A stretch of 16,906 bases of DNA from the NCBI GenBank assembly GCA_016926235.1, contig JAFGOZ010000449.1:1-16906 (forward strand), given 5' to 3'. This DNA is from Bacteroidales bacterium (GTDB lineage: Bacteria; Bacteroidota; Bacteroidia; Bacteroidales; UBA10428). Of the stretch, positions 7,301 to 14,774 are shown one piece after another (position 1 is the stretch's first letter; each line of letters begins with the position of its first letter). The position numbers and the translations under genes were made by a program. Below the pieces are notes generated by a model that saw nothing but the letters and a program-made list of their open reading frames with translations, was not told the DNA's origin and made no database searches.

Positions 7301-7387
7301 AATCTGTTATTTATCTGGCTGACAACATTGTTTTTATATGTAGCACTAAAGTGGAATTTATTGAGGAAGCTACTAAACAGTTTTTAA
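4331..7387 (+). CDS. ABCG-type ABC transporter with N-terminal TerB-like and FHA-like regions
   Basis: A 1018-residue half-transporter, longer than a usual ABCG half (about 600-700). Residues 1-150 are all helical and resemble a TerB-like domain. Residues about 170-245 form a beta-rich segment with an FHA-like pattern (DIYLNGQNI, then FETGSSLRI). The ATPase follows: Walker A GASGSGKS (287-294), Q-loop Gln335 (VPQDD), signature SGGQRKR (from 395), Walker B with Asp418 and Glu419 (FVDEPTSGL) and H-loop His451 (NIHQPSSD). The membrane part starts near 585, with about five to six hydrophobic segments up to about 765. A hydrophilic insert of about 200 residues precedes a last membrane helix near 985-1010. 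A CxxC pair is at Cys500/Cys503. ABCG-type systems mostly export lipids, polysaccharides or drugs; the substrate here is unknown. The phosphatase gene follows after 10 bases. The extra N-terminal domains could receive the SiaC signal (inference). Confidence 0.88.
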   Translation: MNENILKALIQLFALVIDIDNTGMLPTKERRFVESFLGNLLNKDLIQKYLSLFDDFLKLYADNIADISAKKKRKLVMLDAMKVMAICEQINQELEQKQKTFVLLKLLEFISLGEKISEKELDFVLSVATAFNIDETEYQNCRGFVFDTIETLPEKQNILFINSDKNNPKDGTLHKYLANITGNIVFLHIKSTNTFAFRYVGNQDIYLNGQNITPKQVYTFETGSSLRIATINTLYYTDVVKVFMNLPEEISTSLIARDIVFRFKNSENGVRLRELAIDSGQLVGIMGASGSGKSTLLNILNGNIKPQSGQVFINGYDLYDENNKGKSSIIGYVPQDDILFEELTVYQNLHFNTQLCLSNYSEEKRKELVEKTLFDLDLFEIKDLLVGSLLNKYISGGQRKRLNIALELIREPSVLFVDEPTSGLSSVDSEMVMNLLKEQTLKGKIVIVNIHQPSSDIFKMFDRMLFLDKGGYLIYSGNPIDAIKYFKSKSNYINAEEEQCFECGNVNPEQLLQIIESRIVNEYGKLTRTRKISPKEWFDSFHETQGRNAGSIERKQNPLQHFERTPKKCKQFQIFLHRDLLTKISNRQYLLISLLEAPILAVLLGYFTKFISGKAGNPDAYIFMENTNLPAFIFMAVVVALFFGLSISAEEIIKDRKHLKRESFLGLSRNSYLHSKISLLFLISAIQMITFVLISNFILEIRGMTFHYWLILFTTSCFANMLGLNISSALNSVITIYILIPFILVPELLFSGIIVHYDKLHKSITTPVYVPVIGDLMTSRWAFEALMVHQFKSNEFQKHFFDIEKDISTASYNKDYLIVELQNRITFCVSNIGNVNHEKEITENLRLINDEIDKLTRKTGILFAGLVKLNRKTVSVELLQETNEYLMQLNEVFMKNRINASHRNDEKYDELVRSLGGKDEFMEFKQKYFNRTISDLVTNRDGTKKIIQVGDQLIQLKDPIYKNPDSNYGRAHFYASYKQLGSLEIYTYWFNLLFIWLTTLFLYVALKWNLLRKLLNSF

Positions 7388-7397
7388 TTTTAGCATT

Positions 7398-9620
7398 ATG
7401 CGGAAAGAAAGAAAACCTAGATTTCAGGGGTTAAGAATTTACCTCACATCAACTATTTTGTATTTTTTTCTGGTATTGCCCTTTGTTAGCTTCCTGGTAT
7501 TACATAACCTTCCTAATACACTAAAAGAAACCATATCATCCGATAAAATTAAAATCAATCAGGCAGACAAAATTGTTGCCACAGAAGATTCAATGTTGAC
7601 CTATGCAACTGATACTTTGGTTGGGGTGGCAGTACCAACCAAAGAACAAATTAATGAACAGGTTGATTCTGTTATTGCCCAAGTAGAAGAGGATTCATCC
7701 AGGCTCCCTAAAGATGATGCTCATATAGAAAATTTTCCAAAATTTAAGAGGTTCTTTTTCTTGTTTTTCAGGTTTCTTGTAATTGCCTATCTAATAGGTT
7801 TTTTGTTTAACCTCCCCTTTAAATTGTATTTAAAGAAGAAAAGGAAACAGAAAGTAATAGAGAAACGTCATGAGGTATTTTGTAAAAAGTTAATATTATA
7901 TACACCTCATATCAATTGTTTAATATTGTTATTGCCCCACCTGGTAAGTCATGTATATGCCATAACCACTGTTCTATCTTCAGAAGCTTTTATTAAAGAA
8001 GTAGAAAGAAATATTTTCCAAAACTTTCTTTTTGTATCGGCGGTAGCAGCATTGTTAACACTTCTGTTTGTTTATTTCTGGCAAAAGAACAGGGTGCATT
8101 TAAAATATCTGGAATTTTTCTATTCAGAAGAAGAACTAAGAAAGCGAATCTTTCGGTCTAAAAGTGGTAGCATAGGGAAGCAATTATGGTTTGCAGGAGT
8201 AATAACCACATTCTTCCCGCTGGCCATTATGGTTTTGTACTTTGTATTAAGCCTTACTTCGGTAAAGGATTTGCATTTGAAGGAGTTGACACCAGCGCAA
8301 AAAGAAGTTTTGCTGGGCAATTGGAATGATTCTCTTGGTTTAATATGGAAGCAAAATGACAAGTCTAATTTTGAAGGTTTTTATTATGTAAATGCCATAG
8401 ACAGCATTGTGATGTTCGTTGGAATAGGAACAGGAATTTTTATTTCCATCTTTTATCTTTTTCTGATTGTTAAATGGACCACTCGCGGTATTGTTATTCC
8501 TGTAAACGAACTGCTTGGGAATATAAAAAAAATACGCAAGGATGGGATAACAGATTATACCATTGTAAGAACCAATGATGAAGTCGGAGAGCTTACCGAG
8601 GGGTTCAACGTAATGATTCATAAAATAAATGATTATATCTCCAGTATTTCGGATATGAATAAGGATCTGGAGAAAAAGGTTGTTGAAAGGACCAGAGAAA
8701 TTGCCGAACAAAAAGAAGAAATTGAAGCACAGAAAGAAGAAATAGAAACCCAGTTGGAAACGGTAATTAATCAAAAGAATACGATTGAAGTCCAACAGTA
8801 CCATATACTGGACAGTATATATTATGCAAAGAGAATTCAAACTGCATTATTTCCACCCGAAGCTGTACTTTCGAATACCCTTTCAGATCAATTTATCTTA
8901 TACAATCCAAGGGATATTGTCAGTGGAGACTTTTGCTGGCATACCGAAAAAGATAATAAAGTATATATTGCTGTAGCCGATTGTACCGGTCATGGAGTTC
9001 CGGGTGCATTTTTGAGCATACTGGGAATTTCATACCTGAATGAAATAGTGAACAAGACAAATTCTCAAAACACAAGTGAAATACTGGGGAAGCTGCGTGA
9101 ATCTCTTATTTCTTCTCTTCACCAGAAGGGAGAAGAGGGGGAAGCACAGGATGGTATGGAAGTAGCACTTTGTATATTAGATTTGGATAAGAAAACCTTA
9201 CAATATTCAGGTGCTAACAGGCCTCTTTATCTTATAAGAAAAGTAAGTAATAAGCGAGAAAAAACTGAAAAAAATGATGCCAAAAGACGTATAATAAACA
9301 ACGGAGACTTTCAGATGATAATATACAAACCTGATATTATGCCTATTGGAATATATGACGATACAGGTCAGTCTTTTACTAAAAATGATATTTCAATACT
9401 AGCCGGAGATTCAATATATCTCTTTACAGACGGTTATGTTGATCAAATGGGCGGGCCCGATCGAAAAACATTTAGGGTAAAATATTTCAGAGAATTATTA
9501 TTCCAGATTCAGGAGAAGAGTATGAATGAACAAGGTAAAATTCTTGCACAAAAAATAAAGGAATGGCGGGGAGATATAAATCAGACTGATGATATTCTTG
9601 TTCTTGGAATGAAGATATAA
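7398..9620 (+). CDS. Membrane SiaA-like PP2C (SpoIIE-type) phosphatase with HAMP and coiled coil
   Basis: A 740-residue sensor phosphatase. A membrane helix near 14-36 is followed by an acidic extracytoplasmic segment (about 37-118). Further hydrophobic helices lie at about 120-143, 165-190, 208-226, 262-287 and 335-358. A HAMP domain spans about 358-413 (PVNELL, then NDEVGELTEGFN). A coiled coil rich in EEIEAQKEEIE runs to about 475. The C-terminal PP2C domain has metal-binding Asp511 (SGDFCW), Asp528 (VADCTGHGVPGAF), Asp678 (TDGYVD) and Asp732 (DDILVLGM). The catalytic set is complete, so the enzyme should dephosphorylate Ser/Thr, most likely the SiaC-like protein. The start ATG is 10 bases after the transporter stop, so the two are translated as one operon. 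The multi-pass N-terminus is more elaborate than a plain two-helix sensor. The stop abuts the stop of the convergent oxidoreductase gene. Confidence 0.87.
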   Translation: MRKERKPRFQGLRIYLTSTILYFFLVLPFVSFLVLHNLPNTLKETISSDKIKINQADKIVATEDSMLTYATDTLVGVAVPTKEQINEQVDSVIAQVEEDSSRLPKDDAHIENFPKFKRFFFLFFRFLVIAYLIGFLFNLPFKLYLKKKRKQKVIEKRHEVFCKKLILYTPHINCLILLLPHLVSHVYAITTVLSSEAFIKEVERNIFQNFLFVSAVAALLTLLFVYFWQKNRVHLKYLEFFYSEEELRKRIFRSKSGSIGKQLWFAGVITTFFPLAIMVLYFVLSLTSVKDLHLKELTPAQKEVLLGNWNDSLGLIWKQNDKSNFEGFYYVNAIDSIVMFVGIGTGIFISIFYLFLIVKWTTRGIVIPVNELLGNIKKIRKDGITDYTIVRTNDEVGELTEGFNVMIHKINDYISSISDMNKDLEKKVVERTREIAEQKEEIEAQKEEIETQLETVINQKNTIEVQQYHILDSIYYAKRIQTALFPPEAVLSNTLSDQFILYNPRDIVSGDFCWHTEKDNKVYIAVADCTGHGVPGAFLSILGISYLNEIVNKTNSQNTSEILGKLRESLISSLHQKGEEGEAQDGMEVALCILDLDKKTLQYSGANRPLYLIRKVSNKREKTEKNDAKRRIINNGDFQMIIYKPDIMPIGIYDDTGQSFTKNDISILAGDSIYLFTDGYVDQMGGPDRKTFRVKYFRELLFQIQEKSMNEQGKILAQKIKEWRGDINQTDDILVLGMKI

Positions 9621-11126
9621 TCATTCGGTTGTTCTGAATTTCCTCTTATCGAGCTTACATATGATCTGCAACACATCCCGCGAAGTTTTGGCACCGGTTG
9701 GAACTCCACCCGGAGGCAGCACCCACATTCCGGAGAGCCAGAAGTTCTTTAATCCCGGGAGATCTTTTCGGATAAGCTGGTATTTTTTCATGAAGTCAGG
9801 TGACATTACCCAGGTCATATAGGATCCTTTGTAATTACCGGTATACCGAACATACGTCATCGGGGTTACAACATCAACAACTTCAATATGGGATGAAAAT
9901 CCGGGATATTTATGCTCCAGTTCTTTCGTCACGCAGGCGGCAATCCGCTCTTTTTCGGCTTTGTAGGCATGTTTGTTTTTATACAGTTCCTCCCAGTAAC
10001 GAAAGTCATCCGAATAGAAAAAACACTCGATCACGGTCTTTTCTTTTGGGGCCAGTGTCGGATCAAAGCTGAAATTGCGTATTCCGAGCCATTCGATCTT
10101 TTGCTTACCGATTTCGACGGGTTCCCTGAGCTTATACAAATCACTTACACAATCCGGTCCTTCCGAAAGGTCCATGTTTACCCCAAAGGAAACCTGAACC
10201 GACGAAGGATAGATCTTTTCCCCGGTGAAAAGTTCCTCATGCTGCCTACAACCATAGTTACCGCCCAGCAGTTTGTTCAATGTGGTATACATATCGGCGC
10301 AGGAAATTACATAATCGGCGGCAACTACCGAACCGTCCTCGAGCATGATCCCGGTTGCTTTTCCATCTGCGACCAGAATCTTTTCAACCCTTTTCCTGTA
10401 ATATATATTGCCTCCGAGTTCCAGCAGTCTTTTTTCGATACTATTTGAAAATTGCAGGGAGCCTCCGGTGGGGAATCCTGCTGCTTTGTTGTTGAGCGCA
10501 GCCATTGTGGAAATGATCGCAAGCATGCTCATTTCACCTACGTTCAGTATAATGGGGAAAGTTTCCCGTAGAAAAGGATCTCTGAAACGCTCTGCAAACT
10601 CCTGAATTGATGTTCTCAGGCAGTATTTGAAATCTTTCATAACGGGGATCATTTTCCACATCATGCCGAGCACATCGAATACATTGAACAATTCAAACGC
10701 TTTGTCTTGTGACATGGTATGCCTGGAGAATTTCCGGATCAGGTTGCAGAAATAATGAATCGTATCTGCATCGTCAGGGGATAATTCCATCATGTGTTTT
10801 TCCAGCCTGTCCGCATCACAATACAGGATAAAAGTTCTGCCGTCCAAATTCGTGAAACGGTAAAATGCCTCATGGTTGTGAAATTTCCGGTTTTGAACTG
10901 CTCCCAGCTCCCTCCAGAACTTGTTGAACGGATCTGCCTCGGAAGATCCCATTAGCCAGTGAAGGCATCCGTCGATCGTATATTCGCCTTTTTTCCAGGC
11001 CGTGCAGAGACCGCCGGGAATACTGTGGGATTCATAAACATCAACAGCATAACCGTTCATTCTGGCATAACAACCTGCAGATAGACCGGCAATTCCTGCT
11101 CCAATGACTACAATTTTCTTTTCCAT
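9621..11126 (-). CDS. FAD-dependent oxidoreductase of the CrtI/CrtISO/RetSat (phytoene desaturase-like) family
   Basis: A 501-residue protein with an N-terminal dinucleotide-binding fold, VVIGAGIAGLSAGCYA (residues 5-20), followed by the acidic strand end VYES and the glycine-rich SIPGGLCTAW typical of the carotenoid desaturase and isomerase group. The C-terminal family motif is clear: FWLSGMWVLPPGGVPTGAK (near 465-483), which contacts FAD. No signal peptide is seen. Family members desaturate, saturate or isomerise polyenes such as carotenoids and retinol, and some act on lipids. No other carotenoid gene (crtB, crtZ) is in the window, so the substrate is open. Its G+C content is visibly higher than that of the gene it converges with. 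The stop codon lies directly next to the phosphatase stop with no intervening base. Confidence 0.85.
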   Translation of the reverse strand: MEKKIVVIGAGIAGLSAGCYARMNGYAVDVYESHSIPGGLCTAWKKGEYTIDGCLHWLMGSSEADPFNKFWRELGAVQNRKFHNHEAFYRFTNLDGRTFILYCDADRLEKHMMELSPDDADTIHYFCNLIRKFSRHTMSQDKAFELFNVFDVLGMMWKMIPVMKDFKYCLRTSIQEFAERFRDPFLRETFPIILNVGEMSMLAIISTMAALNNKAAGFPTGGSLQFSNSIEKRLLELGGNIYYRKRVEKILVADGKATGIMLEDGSVVAADYVISCADMYTTLNKLLGGNYGCRQHEELFTGEKIYPSSVQVSFGVNMDLSEGPDCVSDLYKLREPVEIGKQKIEWLGIRNFSFDPTLAPKEKTVIECFFYSDDFRYWEELYKNKHAYKAEKERIAACVTKELEHKYPGFSSHIEVVDVVTPMTYVRYTGNYKGSYMTWVMSPDFMKKYQLIRKDLPGLKNFWLSGMWVLPPGGVPTGAKTSRDVLQIICKLDKRKFRTTE

Positions 11127-11344
11127 GATATTCTATGAATTACCTTTTTTAAGCCAGGCATTGTTTTGGGAATAAATTGTATAATCGAAAATAATACAAA
11201 TTTTATTGAAGCGCGTTATATTTAAAAGTGGCATGTGTCACCCGAATTTCATTTTCCTTGGAAAATTAGGATACTGCTTCCATGGATTCTGATGAAACTG
11301 TGTTGTTTGCATTCATATCCCACCCACTGTACTCCCTTTTTTAA

Positions 11345-11352
11345 TAAATTTG
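11345..11352 (+). promoter_or_regulatory. Bacteroidota-type -7 element TAAATTTG before the HD hydrolase gene
   Basis: The octamer matches TAnnTTTG exactly and sits 23 bases before the ATG at 11376. That would give a very short leader. No good -33 TTTG is found at the usual distance of about 19-21 bases, so the support comes from the -7 element and its position only. Confidence 0.42.
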
Positions 11353-11375
11353 CACTTCTCATAACCCACTCACTC

Positions 11376-11942
11376 ATGAACGAAATTGAAAAATTAGGGA
11401 ACCTCGTCCTTGCGCCTTATATCATCAAAGCCACGGCACTCATCGGAAAGCAAAGGGGCGTTGGTGGAAATCAGTTTCGTCATGCCTTCGCCACCCTCGC
11501 TATTCTTATCGATTATAAACTTTTCGATGATTATGTCCTGTTAAAGGCCGCCATGATCCATGACCTGATCGAGGATGATCCTGAAACCAACGAGCATGAG
11601 CTGCGGTGCATCGATGACCAGGCCAACCAGGTGGTGGATCTTGTTCTGGAAGTGACCCGCCCCAAGGGCGAGACCAAAGCCAATTACCTGAAGAGAATCC
11701 TGGAACAGGGATCACGCAATGCAAAAATGTTAAAGGTAGCCGACCGCATCAGCAACCTTACCGATCTTCACCGCGATGTTTATTCCAGGAAGAAAATGAG
11801 TGAGTACCTCGATCAGTCGGAAAATTTTGTGCTGCCCATGGCCATCGAAGTAAACAAGGACATGGCCATCGAACTGAAAGATCTGATCAACAAAAGAAGA
11901 CGGCAGCTCTACCTTTTCCAGTACCCCGGTTTGTTTTGGTAA
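11376..11942 (+). CDS. Stand-alone HD-domain hydrolase, SpoT/MESH1-like (putative small alarmone hydrolase)
   Basis: A 188-residue cytoplasmic protein from the ATG at 11376. It contains the metal-dependent HD motifs in SpoT order: His36 (FRHAFAT), His62-Asp63 followed by Glu66-Asp67 (AAMIHDLIEDDPET), and Asp123 (LKVADRISNLTDL). This HDxxED plus KxADRxxN set is that of (p)ppGpp 3'-pyrophosphohydrolases, but the protein ends after the HD domain with no synthetase, TGS or ACT part, like the small alarmone hydrolases. The role in clearing (p)ppGpp is inference; a general nucleotide phosphohydrolase is possible. The frame is open to an ATG at 11235, but those 47 residues are Cys/His/Pro-rich and unlike the family, and the -7 element lies inside that stretch. 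The gene converges on the penicillin-binding protein gene with a 12-base gap. Confidence 0.8.
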   Translation: MNEIEKLGNLVLAPYIIKATALIGKQRGVGGNQFRHAFATLAILIDYKLFDDYVLLKAAMIHDLIEDDPETNEHELRCIDDQANQVVDLVLEVTRPKGETKANYLKRILEQGSRNAKMLKVADRISNLTDLHRDVYSRKKMSEYLDQSENFVLPMAIEVNKDMAIELKDLINKRRRQLYLFQYPGLFW

Positions 11943-11954
11943 ATTGACCAACGC

Positions 11955-14156
11955 CTATCTCCATCTCCTGAACCACGGCCTCCTCTTCCTTTCCGGCCTT
12001 TTACCCGACTTATCATAGTCGATCTTTTTCCTTTTCAGGAAGTCAAGGATATTATCCAGCAGATCCGTTTCTTTGAAATCCGGGCAATCCATTTGCCTTT
12101 CCAGTTCCGGGTCCGGCAAAGGAAAAGGTGTGATAAACCGTTTCGATAATTTCGGATTGTCCTGAATTTTCTTCAGGGTTAAAGCCACCAGGGGCAAAGC
12201 AAGCGCGCTGCCGGTGCCATAGTAGCTTGTGTTGAAATGCACCGCGGGCAGAGATGCTCCCACCCTGCTTACCACCACCAGGGAAGGACAGTACGCGGCA
12301 AACCACGCGTCCGTGTAATCCTGTGTCGTACCGGTTTTTCCTGCCATGGGAAACTCAACGCCGTATCTTGACCGCAAAGGAGTGCCGGTACCCGCCCTGA
12401 CCGCATTTCGCAGCATGGCATTCATAAGATGGCTTGTTCTTTCGGACAATACGCTGACTTTTTCTTCCATGAATTCATTTTGCCAGATCACTTGTCCATC
12501 GTGACTTTGAATGGATACTATTTTCTGAGGACTGATCCTGAAACCACCGTTGGCAAATACCGAATACGCCACGGCCACTTCCTGGATGCTTGCTTCTGCG
12601 GTGCCCAGCGCCAGCGAAGGAGTGTTGTCCAGCGCAAAAAAAAATCCCAGTCTTCTCCACAATGAATCGAGACTACCGAACCCTATTTCCAGAAACAGGT
12701 TTACGGCAGGGATATTCATAGAGTGAACAAGGGCGCCGGTAAGCGAATATTTACCGCCATAGGAATGATCGAAATTCCGGGGTTTCCAATCCTCATAACC
12801 CGTTATGACCAGGGAATCATTGTCCAGGTAATGGCAGGGGCTGTAGCCCATCTCAAGCGCGGCTGCAAAAAGAACAGGCTTGAGGGTGGAACCCATCTGC
12901 CTTCGGGCTAGGATCTGGTCATACGGATGGGTTTTAAAATCAATACCCCCGACCCAAGCTCTAACGGCACCTGTAACCGGGTCCATAGCCAACAAGCCGG
13001 CATGCAGAAGCTGAAGGGACTGTCTTATGCTGTCGGTCACCGAAGCGCTTTCCGTGAGATCCTGCTTTTTCAGTTCGGTTTCTACCAGGTTCTCTATGAA
13101 TTTTCTTCCTGCCTTGCTTTTGTATTGCTTTTCCAACAGGAATTGCATGGTGGACAGGTGATCACGGAACGACTGGTTGGTAAAGTTCTGGATATCCAGG
13201 TTCAACGTGGTTTTTATGATCAGTCCGTCTTCTTCTAAATTCCATTTTTGATCCGAAGCAGATTCCACATTTTGCAAAATTTCCCGGACTTCTTTTTTCA
13301 CCTGGTACAGGAAGTAATCGGCCGGTCCGTTCTGTTCCAGGTTCGCATAGTTCAGTTGAAGGGGCAGCTTACTGAGTGAATCCACTGTTGCGGCATCCAG
13401 GTATTCGTATTTCTGCATCTGTTTAAAAACAACATTTCTCCGGCTTTTTGCATTTTCAGGGTGCAGGCGGGGATTGTACACATGGTTGGCTTTCAGCATA
13501 CCGATCAGCACGGCCGATTCCTCCATTCTGAGTTGATCGGTTTTTTTGTTGAAATAGCGCTGGGCAGCGGCTTCAATGCCATAAATGTTCTCTCCAAACG
13601 GGACTGTATTGAAGTACAGGGTCAGAATTTCTTCCTTGGTGAAGATCTTTTCCAGGCGACGGGCCAGTAAGGCCTCTTTTGTTTTGATGGTGAGCAGCCT
13701 AAACGGTCCCTTGGTTTTTCTGCCGAACAGGTTTTTGGCCAGCTGCTGGGTGATGGTGCTTCCGCCGCCGGCGCTTTGCCTGTTCAGCAGGATGGTTTTG
13801 AAGAAAACCCTGAAAAGGCTCCTGGAATCAACACCGTTGTGATTGTAAAACCGGGCATCTTCGGTGGCCACAAGGGCATGAATGAGGTATTCCGGTATCA
13901 GCTCATACGTAATATTGGTGCGGTTTTCGATAAAGATCTTTCCGATCAGCTTGCCCTCCTGGGAGAGCACAACAGAGGCGGTAGCGTTCCGGATGTTCTG
14001 CAATTCCTTTTTGCTTTGCAGCAGGCAGCATGCCCTGATACATACAATCGAAACGATGACAACCGGGATGGCAGCGGCAATGAAGAGTCCGATTTTAAGT
14101 ATTTTTCTTTTATCTACGGTGTTCATCATCTTCGTCAAATGTATAACACAAAACAC
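11955..14156 (-). CDS. Class A penicillin-binding protein (PBP1A/1C-like, GT51 glycosyltransferase plus transpeptidase)
   Basis: A bifunctional 733-residue cell-wall synthase anchored by one N-terminal helix (about 20-45) after a short cytoplasmic tail. The glycosyltransferase domain has the catalytic Glu99 in EDARFYNHNGVD, then GGGSTITQQLAKN (130-142) and the FTKEEILTLYFN helix (172-183). The transpeptidase domain has the acyl-enzyme motif Ser423-x-x-Lys426 (GSTLKP), SMN (479-481) and KTGTT (607-611), so both activities should be intact. It polymerises and cross-links peptidoglycan outside the inner membrane. The C-terminal tail is very basic (KRPERKRRPWFRRWR). Starts at 14129 or 14126 (MMNTVDKRK) are more plausible than 14156, since the extra residues FCVIHLTK add nothing recognisable; the longer form is given as the outer limit. 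Confidence 0.92.
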   Translation of the reverse strand: MFCVIHLTKMMNTVDKRKILKIGLFIAAAIPVVIVSIVCIRACCLLQSKKELQNIRNATASVVLSQEGKLIGKIFIENRTNITYELIPEYLIHALVATEDARFYNHNGVDSRSLFRVFFKTILLNRQSAGGGSTITQQLAKNLFGRKTKGPFRLLTIKTKEALLARRLEKIFTKEEILTLYFNTVPFGENIYGIEAAAQRYFNKKTDQLRMEESAVLIGMLKANHVYNPRLHPENAKSRRNVVFKQMQKYEYLDAATVDSLSKLPLQLNYANLEQNGPADYFLYQVKKEVREILQNVESASDQKWNLEEDGLIIKTTLNLDIQNFTNQSFRDHLSTMQFLLEKQYKSKAGRKFIENLVETELKKQDLTESASVTDSIRQSLQLLHAGLLAMDPVTGAVRAWVGGIDFKTHPYDQILARRQMGSTLKPVLFAAALEMGYSPCHYLDNDSLVITGYEDWKPRNFDHSYGGKYSLTGALVHSMNIPAVNLFLEIGFGSLDSLWRRLGFFFALDNTPSLALGTAEASIQEVAVAYSVFANGGFRISPQKIVSIQSHDGQVIWQNEFMEEKVSVLSERTSHLMNAMLRNAVRAGTGTPLRSRYGVEFPMAGKTGTTQDYTDAWFAAYCPSLVVVSRVGASLPAVHFNTSYYGTGSALALPLVALTLKKIQDNPKLSKRFITPFPLPDPELERQMDCPDFKETDLLDNILDFLKRKKIDYDKSGKRPERKRRPWFRRWR

Positions 14157-14238
14157 AGGATTTACATAAATAGTGTGCCGGAATGAATAAAAGACGTTTG
14201 TAATTAAACATCAGAGGCATAGTTATCGTATACACAGT

Positions 14239-14652
14239 ATGGAAAAAATAAATGCCGCTTGTAAAGGTAGGACTGTCCAGGCAAACATGATTATTAGAAA
14301 TCTTAAAAACTCATTACCTACTGAAATGAGCAAGAAGGAAAGGTTTTTCAGAAATCTGAGCGAAGAGAAAAAGAAAGCTTTGCTGGCGCACTTCACTTCT
14401 TTGAATAAAACCCGGCATAAACAACTGAGCGACTATGAGCGCAGGATCATTTACCTGGCCTGGTTGTGGAAGAACGGGTTGGTGACTAAAAGGGAGAATG
14501 GATATTACGCTTTTGATGAGGACAAAGCAGGGGTTTCACTGCGTGATTATGAAGATATTCCTTTCCAGGAGAGTATTTTTTATCCTTACAGTTACAACCT
14601 GGAGTCTATTCATACGCAGTACAATCTGAGTCGGCTGATGGCAATATTGTAA
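14239..14652 (+). CDS. Small basic protein of unknown function
   Basis: A 137-residue protein that I do not recognise. The N-terminal third is strongly charged and Lys-rich (KKERFFRNLSEEKKKALLAHF, shared between 32 and 52). A helix with aromatic residues follows (DYERRIIYLAWLWKNGLV, about 65-82), then an acidic and aromatic C-terminus (YYAFDEDKAG, FYPYSYNLES). There is no signal peptide or membrane segment. Codon use resembles the neighbours to its right. Starts at 14287 or 14326 are possible; the ATG at 14239 gives the longest frame. It is divergent from the penicillin-binding protein gene, with about 80 bases between. No function can be assigned from context. Confidence 0.6.
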   Translation: MEKINAACKGRTVQANMIIRNLKNSLPTEMSKKERFFRNLSEEKKKALLAHFTSLNKTRHKQLSDYERRIIYLAWLWKNGLVTKRENGYYAFDEDKAGVSLRDYEDIPFQESIFYPYSYNLESIHTQYNLSRLMAIL

Positions 14653-14675
14653 CACGCTTTTTTGATTATATTCAT

Positions 14676-14710
14676 AAAGCTGCCTTCTTAGCGGCTTTGC
14701 GACTTTGCGA
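14676..14710. repeat. Hairpin followed by tandem CTTTGCGA repeat
   Basis: The arms AAAGCTGC (14676-14683) and GCGGCTTT (14691-14698) pair at seven of eight positions, with a G:T wobble at the eighth, around a 7-base loop. Overlapping the second arm is CTTTGCGA twice in tandem (14695-14702, 14703-14710). It begins 24 bases after the stop at 14652. There is no U-tract directly after the stem, so it is a weak terminator candidate. The CTTTGCGA wording recalls short interspersed repeats of Bacteroidota, from memory. Confidence 0.42.
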
Positions 14711-14774
14711 GAGCTTTTCTTGTGCTTATGATCCTAAAGTTTTACGATATTTGGGTAAAATATAGCCATTAAAA

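Noticed and set aside
9912..10448. 178-residue plus-strand ORF
   Set aside because: Antisense shadow inside the oxidoreductase gene, which has clear FAD motifs on the other strand.
11235..11375. Extended N-terminus of the HD hydrolase
   Set aside because: It covers the likely -7 element and encodes a Cys/His/Pro-rich stretch unlike the family.
13776..14186. 136-residue plus-strand ORF
   Set aside because: Antisense shadow of the penicillin-binding protein's N-terminal region.
14746..14753. GATATTTG as a -7 element for the nuclease gene
   Set aside because: One base off the consensus, with no -33 partner at a fitting distance; too weak to list.
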